Shown one piece after another: positions 11,403-20,395 of a stretch of 64,000 nt of DNA. The stretch lies in contig MU839839.1 of the NCBI GenBank assembly GCA_030411725.1, positions 434,001 to 498,000 of the forward strand, read 5' to 3'. How positions within the stretch are numbered: position 1 is the stretch's first letter; every line of letters begins with the position of its first letter. Below the pieces are notes generated by a model. That model saw only the letters and a list, made by a program, of their open reading frames with translations. It searched no databases and was not told where the DNA came from. The stretch comes from Echria macrotheca. Taxonomy: Eukaryota; Ascomycota; Sordariomycetes; Sordariales; Schizotheciaceae. The position numbers and the translations under genes are program-made.

Positions 11403-11524
11403 AGCGAAGGGTCCTCTCCCTATTGATCGCCCACCCCGGTGGACGATCTGGAGGACAATATGATGTGGGTTACGGTGACATGCTTGATTTGAAATGCTAA
11501 TTGTGTGATTGAACTACTTCGCTG
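11403..11524 (-). ncRNA. Small-RNA-like unit 6
   Basis: A 122-nt unit with perfect closing arms; the arm-flanking sequence reads GTAGTTC instead of GTAGCTC. TATATA is at 11549-11554, the T7 terminator at 11392-11398, and the B-box-like CGGTCGACCT at 11259-11268 (124 bp past the terminator). The interior has GATCG (11425-11429) with CGATC (11444-11448) and CCACC/GGTGG, a base-changed version of the hairpin in units 3-5. Confidence 0.74.
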
Positions 11525-11760
11525 AGAATTCACCCTGCGAAACTAACCTATATACCCAGACATTGTCTGTGCTGCTGAGTAACCACATGGCTATTCTTGG
11601 TGACGCAAAAAGAAAAGGTGTCGAGACATCAAGTCGAACCCGCTGCGTGTGTTGAACCGTGCTCGTCCTCAAAGGGAACAGAACTCAGCGGCTCTGCTTT
11701 CCGACGGTCAGTGGACCGGCTTCGACCGCAAACAAATGCCGAAGAATGACAGGAGGCAAG

Positions 11761-11815
11761 AGCGAAGGCTTCCTTGCAGACGCAAATGCCAGGTAACACC
11801 TATATGTAAAGCAAA
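11761..11815 (-). pseudogene. Broken small-RNA unit lacking the TATA-proximal arm
   Basis: An AGCGAAG arm at 11761-11767 is followed after only about 30 bp by a TATA-like stretch (CCTATATG, about 11799-11806) without any CTTCGCT arm. It looks like an internal deletion that removed the promoter-proximal half of the RNA. A canonical B-box sequence GGTTCGACTT lies at 11631-11640, 121 bp away. No T-run adjoins it. Confidence 0.5.
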
Positions 11816-12005
11816 AAAAGGATGACACGAAGACGGGTCGATCACCCATCCTCGCTCTTCCTTGCGGGAGGGGTACAAGGCGTCCTCTTCCCAACAGCGC
11901 CATATACCCTCCCAACAGTGACTACCGGACAGGATGCGTCTGGATTCTCCCCGCCGGTCCCTCCCCAGGAGCTGGGAGGAGCAAAAAAAAAAAAAAAAGG
12001 GGGAA

Positions 12006-12080
12006 AGCGAAGGGTTCCACTCGTGTGGGAGAAGGCATCTCAAAACTGAGACACCGTATAGTAACTGAGCTACTTCGCTG
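12006..12080 (-). ncRNA. Small-RNA-like unit 7
   Basis: A 75-nt unit with perfect closing arms. TATATA is at 12105-12110, a very long T16 terminator at 11983-11998, and the B-box-like TGATCGACCC at 11835-11844 (139 bp past the terminator), which fits the GWTCRANNC consensus fully. The interior offers CCAC/GTGG and TCTCA/TGAGA hairpins. Confidence 0.74.
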
Positions 12081-12451
12081 GAAACTGATCCTGTGGAATT
12101 GTCTTATATACCCGTATGCTGTGCAGGCAGTCCGTGGAAGGTACAATCGCAGCCGCATTGTCGATAACGCCAGGTACCTTCCAAAAAGAAAGAGAACTCA
12201 AACAACAAAGGTACTTCACCGCCAAAGGCCCTTCTAGTTAGCACAATAAAGTTCTTGAACTCGTGGAATTGGGTTCTCTTCTGTCGGGATACAGACGAAG
12301 ACCCCCCCCCCCAAAAAAAAGGGTGACGACGAGAGTGATCATATACTCGACCGGACAAATCTGAATGTTGCACGCTGCGCAAATTTTCGTCAGAAAAAGA
12401 ACGAAAAAGGAAAGAAAAAAGAAGGGTGCATGCCTGCACTGCCGTATTCAA

Positions 12452-12521
12452 AGCGAAGGGTCCCGTGGGACGTGTACTTTTTAATACCCATAATTAAGAG
12501 TGGTGTGCAGCTACTTCGCTG
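12452..12521 (-). ncRNA. Small-RNA-like unit 8
   Basis: A 70-nt unit with perfect closing arms. The TATA box reads TATATC at 12546-12551. The nearest T-run (six) is at 12415-12420, about 30 bp past the arm. A B-box-like CCGGTCGAGT at 12345-12354 is only 61 bp beyond, closer than in other units. A GTCC/GGAC hairpin sits next to the distal arm. Confidence 0.65.
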
Positions 12522-12801
12522 GTTACTGTACCTGATAATTAGGCTTATATCGTCCTTGTTCTTGGGATTGAGTCGGTCCAAAAAAAAATCAGCGTGAAGG
12601 ATTGAAGTGTGATGGTTTAAAAACTTGTTGGACAAGATGGGTTGACCCCATACCCTCCGTCACAATCCCAGAAATACGTGCCTCTTTTTCTAATACCGCC
12701 ATACACTAAACCGCCCCAGGCCCCCAAATGATTGCGGAACAGGACAGGGGCGGAAGCTGCGGTGTGCTGATTCCGAAAGATGGAAAGATTAAAAAGAGAG
12801 A

Positions 12802-12878
12802 AGCGACGGCCCCTTGAAAGGAACGTTTCAGACGGGTTAATACCAATAATTAATATCAAGAATCGAGCTACTTCGCTG
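12802..12878 (-). ncRNA. Small-RNA-like unit 9 (one arm mismatch)
   Basis: A 77-nt unit with arm AGCGACG instead of AGCGAAG, giving one mismatch against the CTTCGCT arm. The TATA position (from 12903) holds TGTATG, so the promoter is also weak. A five-base T-run is at 12791-12795; the B-box-like GGGTCAACCC is at 12639-12648 (143 bp past the terminator). The member looks partly decayed. Confidence 0.55.
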
Positions 12879-13443
12879 ATGAGACTACCAGAAAATCTTG
12901 CTTGTATGCCCTGTCCGCGTCTGGTCTGCGCTAGCGCATTCGCGACGAGGCGAAGAGGCGAGGACGCAAGGAAGAGGGACTAGAGCGATTGGTGCTGAAA
13001 ACTTCGTCCCACAAAGCATTCGACAGACATCTGGCAAGAAGTCTGGTGGACATGGGATGGGGTGGATGTCTTGCCGCGTGTGACAGAAGAGGTAGATGCC
13101 AAGCTCCGAATAGTTTCACTTGCCAACCCACAGATGTTCAAGCTGCCAGACGGACAGAAACGGGATTCTACAATTGTCCAGCAAAACACTCTGGCTTGCC
13201 AAAAAGATGGAGGGGTGTCACCAAAGAAGAGTGTGACATGAAGCTGAGTCGACCGCACACCCTCTCGGTTTCCATCGCTTCCCAGGCCAAAAAAAAAGTT
13301 GTATCATTTCCAACAGCGTCAGACACGCTTGACAACATCATCGGAATCTTAGTCATGGGCACCCTCGTGCTCGCTTTGGCGGGGATTGAGGCGAGGAAAA
13401 AAAGAACGATCTGGTGACAAGATAGACAGGAAGAGATGATTAA

Positions 13444-13512
13444 AGCGAAGGATATCTTTCCACACAGCAACCGTCAGCTAAGAGGTACCGAGGAACTCAA
13501 GCTACTTCGCTG
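13444..13512 (-). ncRNA. Small-RNA-like unit 10
   Basis: A 69-nt unit with perfect closing arms. TATATA is at 13537-13542. The nearest long T-run (seven) is at 13395-13401, about 43 bp past the arm, so the transcript could be longer than the stem-closed core. The B-box-like CGGTCGACTC is at 13246-13255, 140 bp past the T-run. Confidence 0.66.
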
Positions 13513-14018
13513 GGAATAGCACTTGAGATTTCGGCTTATATACCCCCTCCTCGTGTAGAAGGAAGGTGCGGATGCGTGGCAGATGGCGCAGGGAAGGAAG
13601 ATGGCTAGCACTTGGGTTTCTGCCTGCTCACAAAGCGTTTGATACAGACTTGAGAAGACGGAAGAACGCTGGATGGACATCTCATCCTGTGGGGCCGAAG
13701 ATGAGAACATCCGCAAGGCAACCAAAGGCAAAAGAATAAAGACAGTGTCGGAAACAGTGTCAGGTTCCATTCCCTACATTGCAAAAAAGAAGGCGAACGA
13801 CAACAACTTGATTCGACCACAGGACCTCTAAGTTTGCCGTGCTTGCCTAGTCGAGTGTAAAAGCCCAAAGCTGCCGCTTTGCCAACATGGCCACACACGC
13901 TGCCGATTTTCAAAGTACTTCGAGCCAGGAAGATTCATCGCAGCATCGCGCCCTCTGCGACTTCTAGAGTAAAAAAAATAAGAGAATGGAATAAAGGGTA
14001 AAAAAACCATCTACGGAA

Positions 14019-14112
14019 AGCGAAGGGTCCCCCAACTAGCCTCCGCCAGCCTGTTGGGGGACCAGTCTAACAAGCCACACGGTGTGTGGTAACGACTGGA
14101 GCTACTTCGCTG
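14019..14112 (-). ncRNA. Small-RNA-like unit 11 (best-folded interior)
   Basis: A 94-nt unit with perfect closing arms. TATATA is at 14137-14142, the T7 terminator at 14000-14006, and the B-box-like TGGTCGAATC at 13810-13819 (181 bp past the terminator). The interior is almost fully paired: GTCCCCCAAC (14027-14036) with GTTGGGGGAC (14053-14062), then CCAGTC (14062-14067) with GACTGG (14094-14099), enclosing CCACAC/GTGTGG (14075-14080/14084-14089). Confidence 0.76.
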
Positions 14113-14524
14113 GGAATCTACCCTGTGAAACTGACCTATATACCCCAGTCAGCTCGTTTTTTTTTTGGTGTGGCCCTTGCGCAAGATGGCTGGCCGGCTT
14201 GTTTGCAAAGGCAACTAGGGAAGCACGTTTGCACGAGGGAGTCGAGGACAAAGACGGCCAACAAGACAATAACTTTGCTTTGACGACAAAGATGCCTGTA
14301 GGAAAAGAAATGGGTTTTTCTTCTACGGAGGGCATCTGAGAAAAATTGAGCAAAAAGAAATTCATTAGTATTCCGCAAAACTGATACTAAAACAATCGAC
14401 TACCAGCCCTCCCGGTGTCCGCCCTCTTCTAACATCGCCATCTCCACTTTCTAAACCCAGGACAGCCCATGACAGTGTCACGATCCCGCACCAGCAGAGA
14501 CCTAGGGGGTAAAAATGAGAAAGA

Positions 14525-14660
14525 AGCGAATGTTCCCGACCGAGCCTGCAAGATAGACCGTTACGCGCAGCAAGTTGGGCGGACGGAGAAGCCCGGCACC
14601 CTGTGGGGCTCAGGGGTTTGTTTACTTTCACAACCAGGGACTAAATATTTTCCATAGGCT
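14525..14660 (-). pseudogene. Broken small-RNA unit, distal arm only
   Basis: An AGCGAATG arm at 14525-14532 is preceded on plus by A5 (14511-14515), and a B-box-like TAGTCGATTG lies at 14393-14402. No CTTCGCT arm or TATATACC sequence follows within 300 bp. The unit seems to have lost its promoter and promoter-proximal arm. The right boundary is approximate. Confidence 0.4.
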
Positions 14661-14950
14661 ATCCACGTAAATTCCATAGATATCCCATTACTCCAACGAA
14701 CATCCTCGCAGAAGGAAAAATGAATTCAAGGGAAGGAATAAGTGCTGAGTACAAAAAAAAAAAGGTGACAAGAAGACGACTCGACCGCATACCCTCCTGG
14801 TATTCGACACTGTGGGGCAAAGCTGCCTGTTCCCAACATGACCATCAACCCTTGCTTTCACCAAGCCCGGGCGAACGGTCGCAACGCCGATAGCGCTCTC
14901 GCGATCGAGGTGGGGGGGTTGAGCAAAAAAGAAAAGAAAAGAGGGGCAAA

Positions 14951-15048
14951 AGCGAAGGGTCCCCCTGAGGGGACAATGTTTGCATTAGACTTCTCCGAAG
15001 AGATAGTCACTGCAGCAACCTATGCTGAGTATTTAAGCTACTTCGCTG
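14951..15048 (-). ncRNA. Small-RNA-like unit 13
   Basis: A 98-nt unit with perfect closing arms. The TATA box reads GATATA on plus at 15073-15078, keeping the 25-nt spacing. T-runs lie at 14924-14929 and nearby; the B-box-like GCGGTCGAGT is at 14779-14788 (136 bp past the terminator). A perfect GTCCCC (14959-14964)/GGGGAC (14969-14974) hairpin lies next to the distal arm. Confidence 0.73.
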
Positions 15049-15426
15049 AAAAATGACCCTGAAAATTTGAAGGATATACCCCGCCAAATAATTTGTGGGG
15101 CCATTTTGCAGCGCAGGCTCCCTCGAGAGTCCTGTTTTCTCAGGCACGCAACTAGGAGGCAGATCAAGCCACCTGCGAGTGACAAAAATCCGCCCCAAAG
15201 GACCAAAAGCAATTTGAAATCTAGTGACCTCAATTGAACGCAACTAAGCAAAAAAAGCGACAAAAAGACAACTCGATCATCGAGCCTCCTCCTCCCTACA
15301 CGTCCGGAACTACCAGCGCCCTAACACCACCACCACACACACCCAAAGCTGAGCCTCAGGTCCACAACAACGACAGCGATGAGCTGAGAATTCCGGCGCA
15401 GACACTCTGTGTCCAAAAAAAACAAA

Positions 15427-15519
15427 AGCGAAGAGGGCTCCTTGGGTGCTGACATCTCTGCCAGGCCAAGGGGGGCATCCCCGACTAAGGGAATACGACT
15501 TGTTTGAGCTACTTCGCTG
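15427..15519 (-). ncRNA. Small-RNA-like unit 14
   Basis: A 93-nt unit with perfect closing arms. TATATA is at 15544-15549, the T8 terminator at 15415-15422, and the B-box-like ATGATCGAGT at 15271-15280 (135 bp past the terminator). The interior has short G/C-rich pairings but no long stem that I can see by eye. Confidence 0.7.
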
Positions 15520-16265
15520 GAAATTGACTCAGGGAACTAGGGCTATATACCCCGTCTCGAGCGTCCGGCCCGTGCATGGTGCATGGGCGAGGAAGGTACC
15601 TACTCACTAATGCTGCTTCCGGCACAGAACTTTAGAGTAAATATGCCCTGGTTGTCTCCAAGTCCGCTGGGTGTGAGGAAGTTGACACTTTATGCTTTTG
15701 GGGTCTTCAAACGGGCTGGACAAGGGGTTTATTTATCTACACTGTCTGGCTAGTGGTAAGTTCGTCTTTGTTTGCAAAGTAAGATACGCGTATGGGGAAC
15801 GAGACCAGAGGTAGTGTAGTGCAGTATCCGAGGGACATCCTCCAAGGTAGGGAGGGAGGTGCTGACTCGTAAATTAATCCTTTAGAAATCTGTACCCGGG
15901 CTCAGCAGTTAGTGATCCTCCCGACTCTTCATGATAGCCCAAACAAAAACCTGCCGCTCTTGGCTTGGCCATTCCTCCCAGTCTACACTAAGGAGAACCG
16001 AACCAGGAGCCAGTATGAACATCTACTTGCGAGTGTATCCGCTTGCCCAGCACGAACCCGCCAAATAAACTTTCCCTCCCCAGATATAACCAGAGGGAAG
16101 CCAAGCATCGTAGGAGTCGATCAACAAACCTCCCTTTCCTCCCTGAGGTCGCCAAATCTCCCCAACCCCAAACCCCAAACCCAACAACATCTCGACATCA
16201 CCTCCCCAAGGCATCAACCCTTCTTAACCAAAGACCAAAAAAGGTAATGTACCTGCCATCCCCCA

Positions 16266-16275
16266 GATTCGAACC
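16266..16275 (-). promoter_or_regulatory. Canonical Pol III box B of unit 15
   Basis: The minus strand reads GGTTCGAATC, a full match to the box B consensus bound by TFIIIC. It is not inside a tRNA: no cloverleaf surrounds it. It lies 128 bp beyond the T-run of unit 15, which is where yeast SNR6 has its box B. Confidence 0.7.
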
Positions 16276-16411
16276 CGTCCCCTCAACATTCAAAAAAGTG
16301 AGACACCAAAACACAGCAGACCCAGTCCATCCACCCATCCACCTGCGCCAAGCAGACATACACACACAAAAAAACATCCAGTCCCAAGTTCACACCGGGG
16401 ACAAAAAAAAA

Positions 16412-16556
16412 AGCGGAGAATCGGAATTCTACCTCCGTTCGAGCTCGACCCTACTGCTCTCGTCGGTAGGTACATCCCGTACCTCCAGCTCCGTGACCCT
16501 TGACGCGCTCGTAGGGCCGATAGAAGGTCCCCTGTTATGCATCAGCTACTCCGCTG
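16412..16556 (-). ncRNA. Small-RNA-like unit 15 (compensated closing stem)
   Basis: A 145-nt unit whose arms read AGCGGAG and CTCCGCT: both strands of the stem changed, so pairing is kept. The TATA box is GATATA on plus at 16582-16587 (26 nt spacing). The T10 terminator is at 16403-16412. A canonical B box GGTTCGAATC is at 16266-16275, 128 bp past the terminator. The interior has CCTAC (16450-16454)/GTAGG (16466-16470). This unit is among the best evidence for both structure and promoter type. Confidence 0.76.
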
Positions 16557-17139
16557 GTAGTTGGGACTTGGTAATTTGGTTGATATACCCGCCACCTACC
16601 TACCCACCTACGTACCAGGCAGACATGGTCAGGCCAATAGTGCGATGGTGTGTGTGTTTGTGTCTTGGACAAAGAAGCCGAAGCCCGGGTGGAGACAGTC
16701 AACCCCCTCCCCTTCCCTCCCCTTACCAACTTGTATTATACATGGAAGAGAACCTCTGAGATTGGCAATCCAATCGAACTCCAAAAAAGGTCAAAACTCC
16801 CAAAGCAAAACATGTAAGGTATATACGGAATCTCATGTGATAACCCAAAGAAAAAAGAAGAAAAAAGCAACACCTCAAACCACACACATAAACACACACA
16901 CCCATGAAATCGGCCAGTTCACCTCCCCATCATCTCACCCACAGGACAACACAGCACAGCACACAGCATCACCAAGGTCCAACTCGACCAAGCCACCAGG
17001 GAGATAAAACCTACCACCCTCAAGAATGGGAACCCTTTGCGATCAGACAGCAACACTGAAGAAAACGAAAAATGAAGAGCAGATCCATCTCCGTGTGTAT
17101 ATCAAGACAAATCTACCCAAGAAGTAATGACGGAAAAAC

Positions 17140-17183
17140 AGCGGAAGAAACCTCACAATTATCAAGATTTAGCTACGCCGCTG
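17140..17183 (-). ncRNA. Small-RNA-like unit 16 (shortest, compensated stem)
   Basis: Only 44 nt lie between arms that pair as CAGCGG/CCGCTG, a second compensated version of the closing stem. The TATA position (17208-17213) reads CTTATA. A five-base T-run is at 17134-17138, and the B-box-like TGGTCGAGTT at 16981-16990 (144 bp past the terminator). It is the last member, 387 bp from the tyrosinase stop codon. Confidence 0.6.
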
Positions 17184-17569
17184 GTGACTGGCAGCTTGAC
17201 TCCCATACTTATACCCCATCTCCTGCAGAACCTGTCTGTGTGTTCGGACTGGTGTTAGCTTGGTTAGAGCAGTGGCATGAATTGTCATTAAACTCAAGAG
17301 AACTTGGACTAAAAAACACCGAATGGTCCAGTCACTCCCGTACTGTCACCCGAACATACGAACACCACCACATGAATCTCATCCCTATTACATTACCTCC
17401 CTGTTCCGGAGTAACTTGTATCCGCCTATCTTTCTGCACTCTCCGCAAGGGAGATACAAAATATGCGCCAAGAAACAAAACCACAAAATCAGCCCGACCC
17501 AGCAAAGGCTATGGACGCCAAAAAGAACAAGATCCCAAATCATCAACAACCAATGTGACCCAGCCACTC

Positions 17570-19635
17570 TCACTTCAACTCAAAATGCACCCGAGCCTTC
17601 CCCCACTCTGGCAACTCCTCGTCGGTTATTGGCGCTCTGACCGAGGAGCTCACGACCTCCACCTTTAAACTCCTCAGACCAGCCGTATTGTAGACTCTTC
17701 CACTGACGCCCAGAACCCATCTCTGCAGATTCGATTTCAGGTATCCCTCCACATCACGAGGCTCCAGGCTGGCAAGCTGGCCTGACATCACCATCTCAGT
17801 CAAGCGTCCAGTCAAGGGAATTGTGCCCGAAACGTCCAACTGATCGGCCGACATTCCATCCGCATTATCCGAAGCAAACACGCCCATCATGCCGAAGGAA
17901 CTTTGAGAAGTTGGCCACTCTCGTGGGTCTTGAGGTGGGCTTCCGCTGAATAGGTAGATGGCGAATGGTTCGTTCAGGGCTTGCTTCGCAACTCTGATGT
18001 TGGCGATCCACTCGCGGTAATGCCCACCGGCAAACATGGTGCCAGCAAGCGCCGATTCGGTGTCCTTCTCGGCCGAGGCCGTGCCGGACCCCCCAGGTCG
18101 AGAATCTGTGGCACTCTGTGATTTGCCTGCATCTCTAAACAATCTGGTTGGGCTCGAGTGGCCGTAGAGACGGTTGATGGCCTTCATGACCTGACGTCGC
18201 GCTTTGCTGCCCGCCTTGGCTCCACCTGAGAGTTCCGCATATGTGTAGCCAAATTTCGTGTGGTCCCTGACGCTGTCCGATGTCCAGAATGTACCATCGC
18301 TGCCGGCATAAAATGGCGTGAGGGCTGTTGTAGAGTTCTGGATCTCCCCTCGGGAAGTCGTGTACGATGAGAGCACGGCTGCTTGGGGAAGAACCCAGCT
18401 TTTCGGGTTTAGTGTTTGCCAAATCGCAAAGATTCGGTCGACATTGGCATGATGGAGGAAGAAAATAGGGTCGAACGCCGAATAGGGTATGTAGGACATA
18501 TGGCCTCCCTGAACATTGGGCTGCCCTAGCCCGCCGCCCCCAGCGAGGTTGTGTATGGTATCATGCAGAGATTCCAGAGAATCATAGGACTGGTTGCTAA
18601 CCAACGGAATCCAGGCATTGTTGCTAAAGAGGGTGTAGTTCGCATAGTTGGAGAAGAGTATGTATAAGCGCTGACTGATCGATGCCAGGTTCTGGTCCAG
18701 ATTCCGCGCCACGAGCGAGTTGTTGGATTGAGCTGTGTTGTCGTTTGTTGTCGGGCTTCTGAGAGTACTCGTCCAAGTATTCCACTGGTTCTTGTCAGCA
18801 AACACGCTCCTGTTTCTGTTTGGTTCTCATGCTCACTGGTCTTTGAAGAAACTCGGTAGCGTTCAGGGGCGTGAACGTGTACGCGAACAGCGGATTTGCG
18901 ATGCGCTGCATGCCGCTGGGACCGTCGATATCGATGTACGGCTGCTCTCCAACGCTCGCGGGCAACACACTCTGCCCTGAAGGCGGCGTAGAAGCCCAAT
19001 CCCAGTATGGAATGCGGAACTTCTCAGCCGCTGCTTTGTATTTGACCTTGGCATCACCCTCTGGCCACAAGGCGGCGATCGACTGCACGAGGCCGTATAA
19101 GACTTGCTGGATGATCTAATTAGCTGGATGGCTTCGTGTCGAGGTGGATAGGACTACCTCATAGAGCACAAGGTACGGCCTATGCCATGTCGGAAAGAGA
19201 ACCGACGAATGGGTACAGTATCCCGTCTTCTCGTTTCCCGGAGTCGGACCGACACCGCCCCAGGTTTTATGGGGTATCCCGTGTATCCCTAAGAAATTGC
19301 CATCAGTAGCTGAGTCGTCGAGTCGAGGGCGGGCGGCGGGTGAAAAACAAACCTGTCAGGCCGTACCACGACATGGGAGACGATTGATCAGTAAACTGTA
19401 GCATGCTAAGCCCAAGTATGTAAAGAGTCCATTGTTCCTTGTCCTGTTCCAGCTGGCGAATCTCCTGCCGCATTTGCACATCCCCTGGCCGGCCCATCAC
19501 CACGAATGGCTGGTCAATCTGCCGCTTGACGTGCTGCGAGATATCGAATCCATAGTCGTAGAAGCCGTACCGAGCGAGAACAGGCACCTGCAGGAATCCG
19601 AAAAAGAAGATGAGGGCAATCGTGGCCGCCGCCAT
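17570..19635 (-). CDS. Tyrosinase (polyphenol oxidase)
   Basis: This type-3 copper enzyme oxidises monophenols and catechols to quinones, for example in melanin formation. Exons: 19635-19353, 19288-19158, 19115-18837 and 18790-17570; 637 residues. A hydrophobic N-terminus (MAAATIALIFFFGFLQ) ending near VLA suggests a signal peptide. CuA ligands are His97 (IHG), His121 and His130 (WHRPY), with Cys119 in CTH placed for the thioether bond. CuB ligands are His307, His311 and His345 (FLHHANVDR). About 290 residues follow, with a Ser/Gly-rich linker and a C-terminal domain like that of long fungal tyrosinases, which is often removed on activation. The signal peptide is unusual, since many fungal tyrosinases lack one. 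It sits between the small-RNA array and RPA135. Confidence 0.9.
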
Positions 19636-20395
19636 TTCGGGAAACGGGACCGCTCGGTCGATGGTCTGTCTGCTCGAAGTGTTCTACAAGAGTTACCCGG
19701 TACCAGGGACACTAGAGCAACGCGAGCAGTGCGACCTGGTCGGCCCGGAGTCGGGAGCTGGTAGAAGAGAGCGACCGTAGCGACCGTATCGACCGGGAGG
19801 AGTAGGGTACCGGGAATGGGAGAGGGCGATTCGAGTTGGACGACCTAAGAAATTGCGTATAAATCTGAGGAACCTACGGCTGACGAGGGGAAGGGATAGC
19901 TGTGTGGGAGGCCGAAAGAACGAAAGACTGTGAGGGTGAGAAATGGGTTTCGAGTCCAGATGAAACTTGCTGTTTGCTGCCGTGGTTCCGTTTGTCGATA
20001 CGGAAGGAACTTGGCTGGCCCGCCAGCAGAGATTGCTGGGCCCATGGCGCCTTCCGTATCAACACTTCGACTCGGACGGATGACCGGGGTTGGCCGTCAA
20101 AGGGCCACGTTCAAGCGTGCAGTGAACATTTTGTACCAAACTGGATTCCCTTCACCGTTGCCGAAGGAAGCGGGCAGCTGCATAATATCAGGGGCACAAA
20201 AATTGACCCCGAGCACAGAACACACCACTTCCAAGCCAACGGTGTTTGTGTGTACCACTGTGCGAGTGCCATGTTTATTAACACCGAGACCTTTTAGGAG
20301 TGCGAGCGCAAACAAGACTGGCAGCCTTCATCATAAACCAAACCAACATTTCATCTACATTACTGCATTGTACCATACAACTGGCCATGTCCATC
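19636..20395. other. Intergenic region upstream of tyrosinase
   Basis: This 760-bp stretch holds the tyrosinase promoter and the RPA135 3' UTR, both on the minus strand. The part next to tyrosinase (19700-19900 on plus) is G/A-rich, so C/T-rich as a minus-strand leader. I see no other gene. Confidence 0.5.

Larger units (their letters stand above)
9287..17215 (-). repeat. Array of 15 intact and 2 broken small-RNA-like units with Pol III-type signals
   Basis: A 7.9-kb gene-free block is built from repeated units. On the minus strand each has a TATA box (consensus GGGTATATA), 25 nt to a conserved CAGCGAAGTAGCTC arm, a variable interior, a complementary ACCCTTCGCT arm, a T-run, and 114-144 bp further on (12 of 15 units) a box-B-like GGTCGANNC with the flank GAGGGTATGCGGTCGACCCG. 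Unit starts are spaced about 345 bp apart on the left and 350-985 bp on the right. Interiors differ strongly while signals and closing stems are kept. This fits a family of Pol III small-RNA genes; transcription itself is not shown by sequence. Long open frames inside are not conserved between units. Confidence 0.75.

Noticed and set aside
12868..12900. Hammerhead-ribozyme-like CTGATGAG...GAAA on the plus strand of unit 9.
   Set aside because: Only this one unit has the core; the other units read CTGGGAA or CTGAAAA there, and no matching stems or cleavage triplet are seen.
12989..13417. Open frames inside the array, such as 142 codons at 12989-13417.
   Set aside because: They are not conserved between units, have no domain motifs and cross the RNA-like signals.
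16250..16300. A tRNA gene, suggested by GGTTCGAATC on the minus strand.
   Set aside because: No acceptor stem, D-arm or anticodon arm can be folded around it; it fits better as the downstream box B of unit 15.
9491..17183. CRISPR-like or satellite array.
   Set aside because: This is a eukaryotic genome; unit lengths vary from 44 to 168 nt between arms, and the conserved parts are promoter-like and terminator-like signals rather than uniform repeats.
9491..17183. C/D or H/ACA snoRNA cluster.
   Set aside because: I found no RTGATGA/CTGA box pairs at unit ends and no H box plus 3'-terminal ACA layout.
9491..17183. Transcription of the units from the plus strand.
   Set aside because: The TATA-like boxes would then be downstream and the A-runs upstream; only the minus strand gives promoter, RNA, T-run and box B in a known order.
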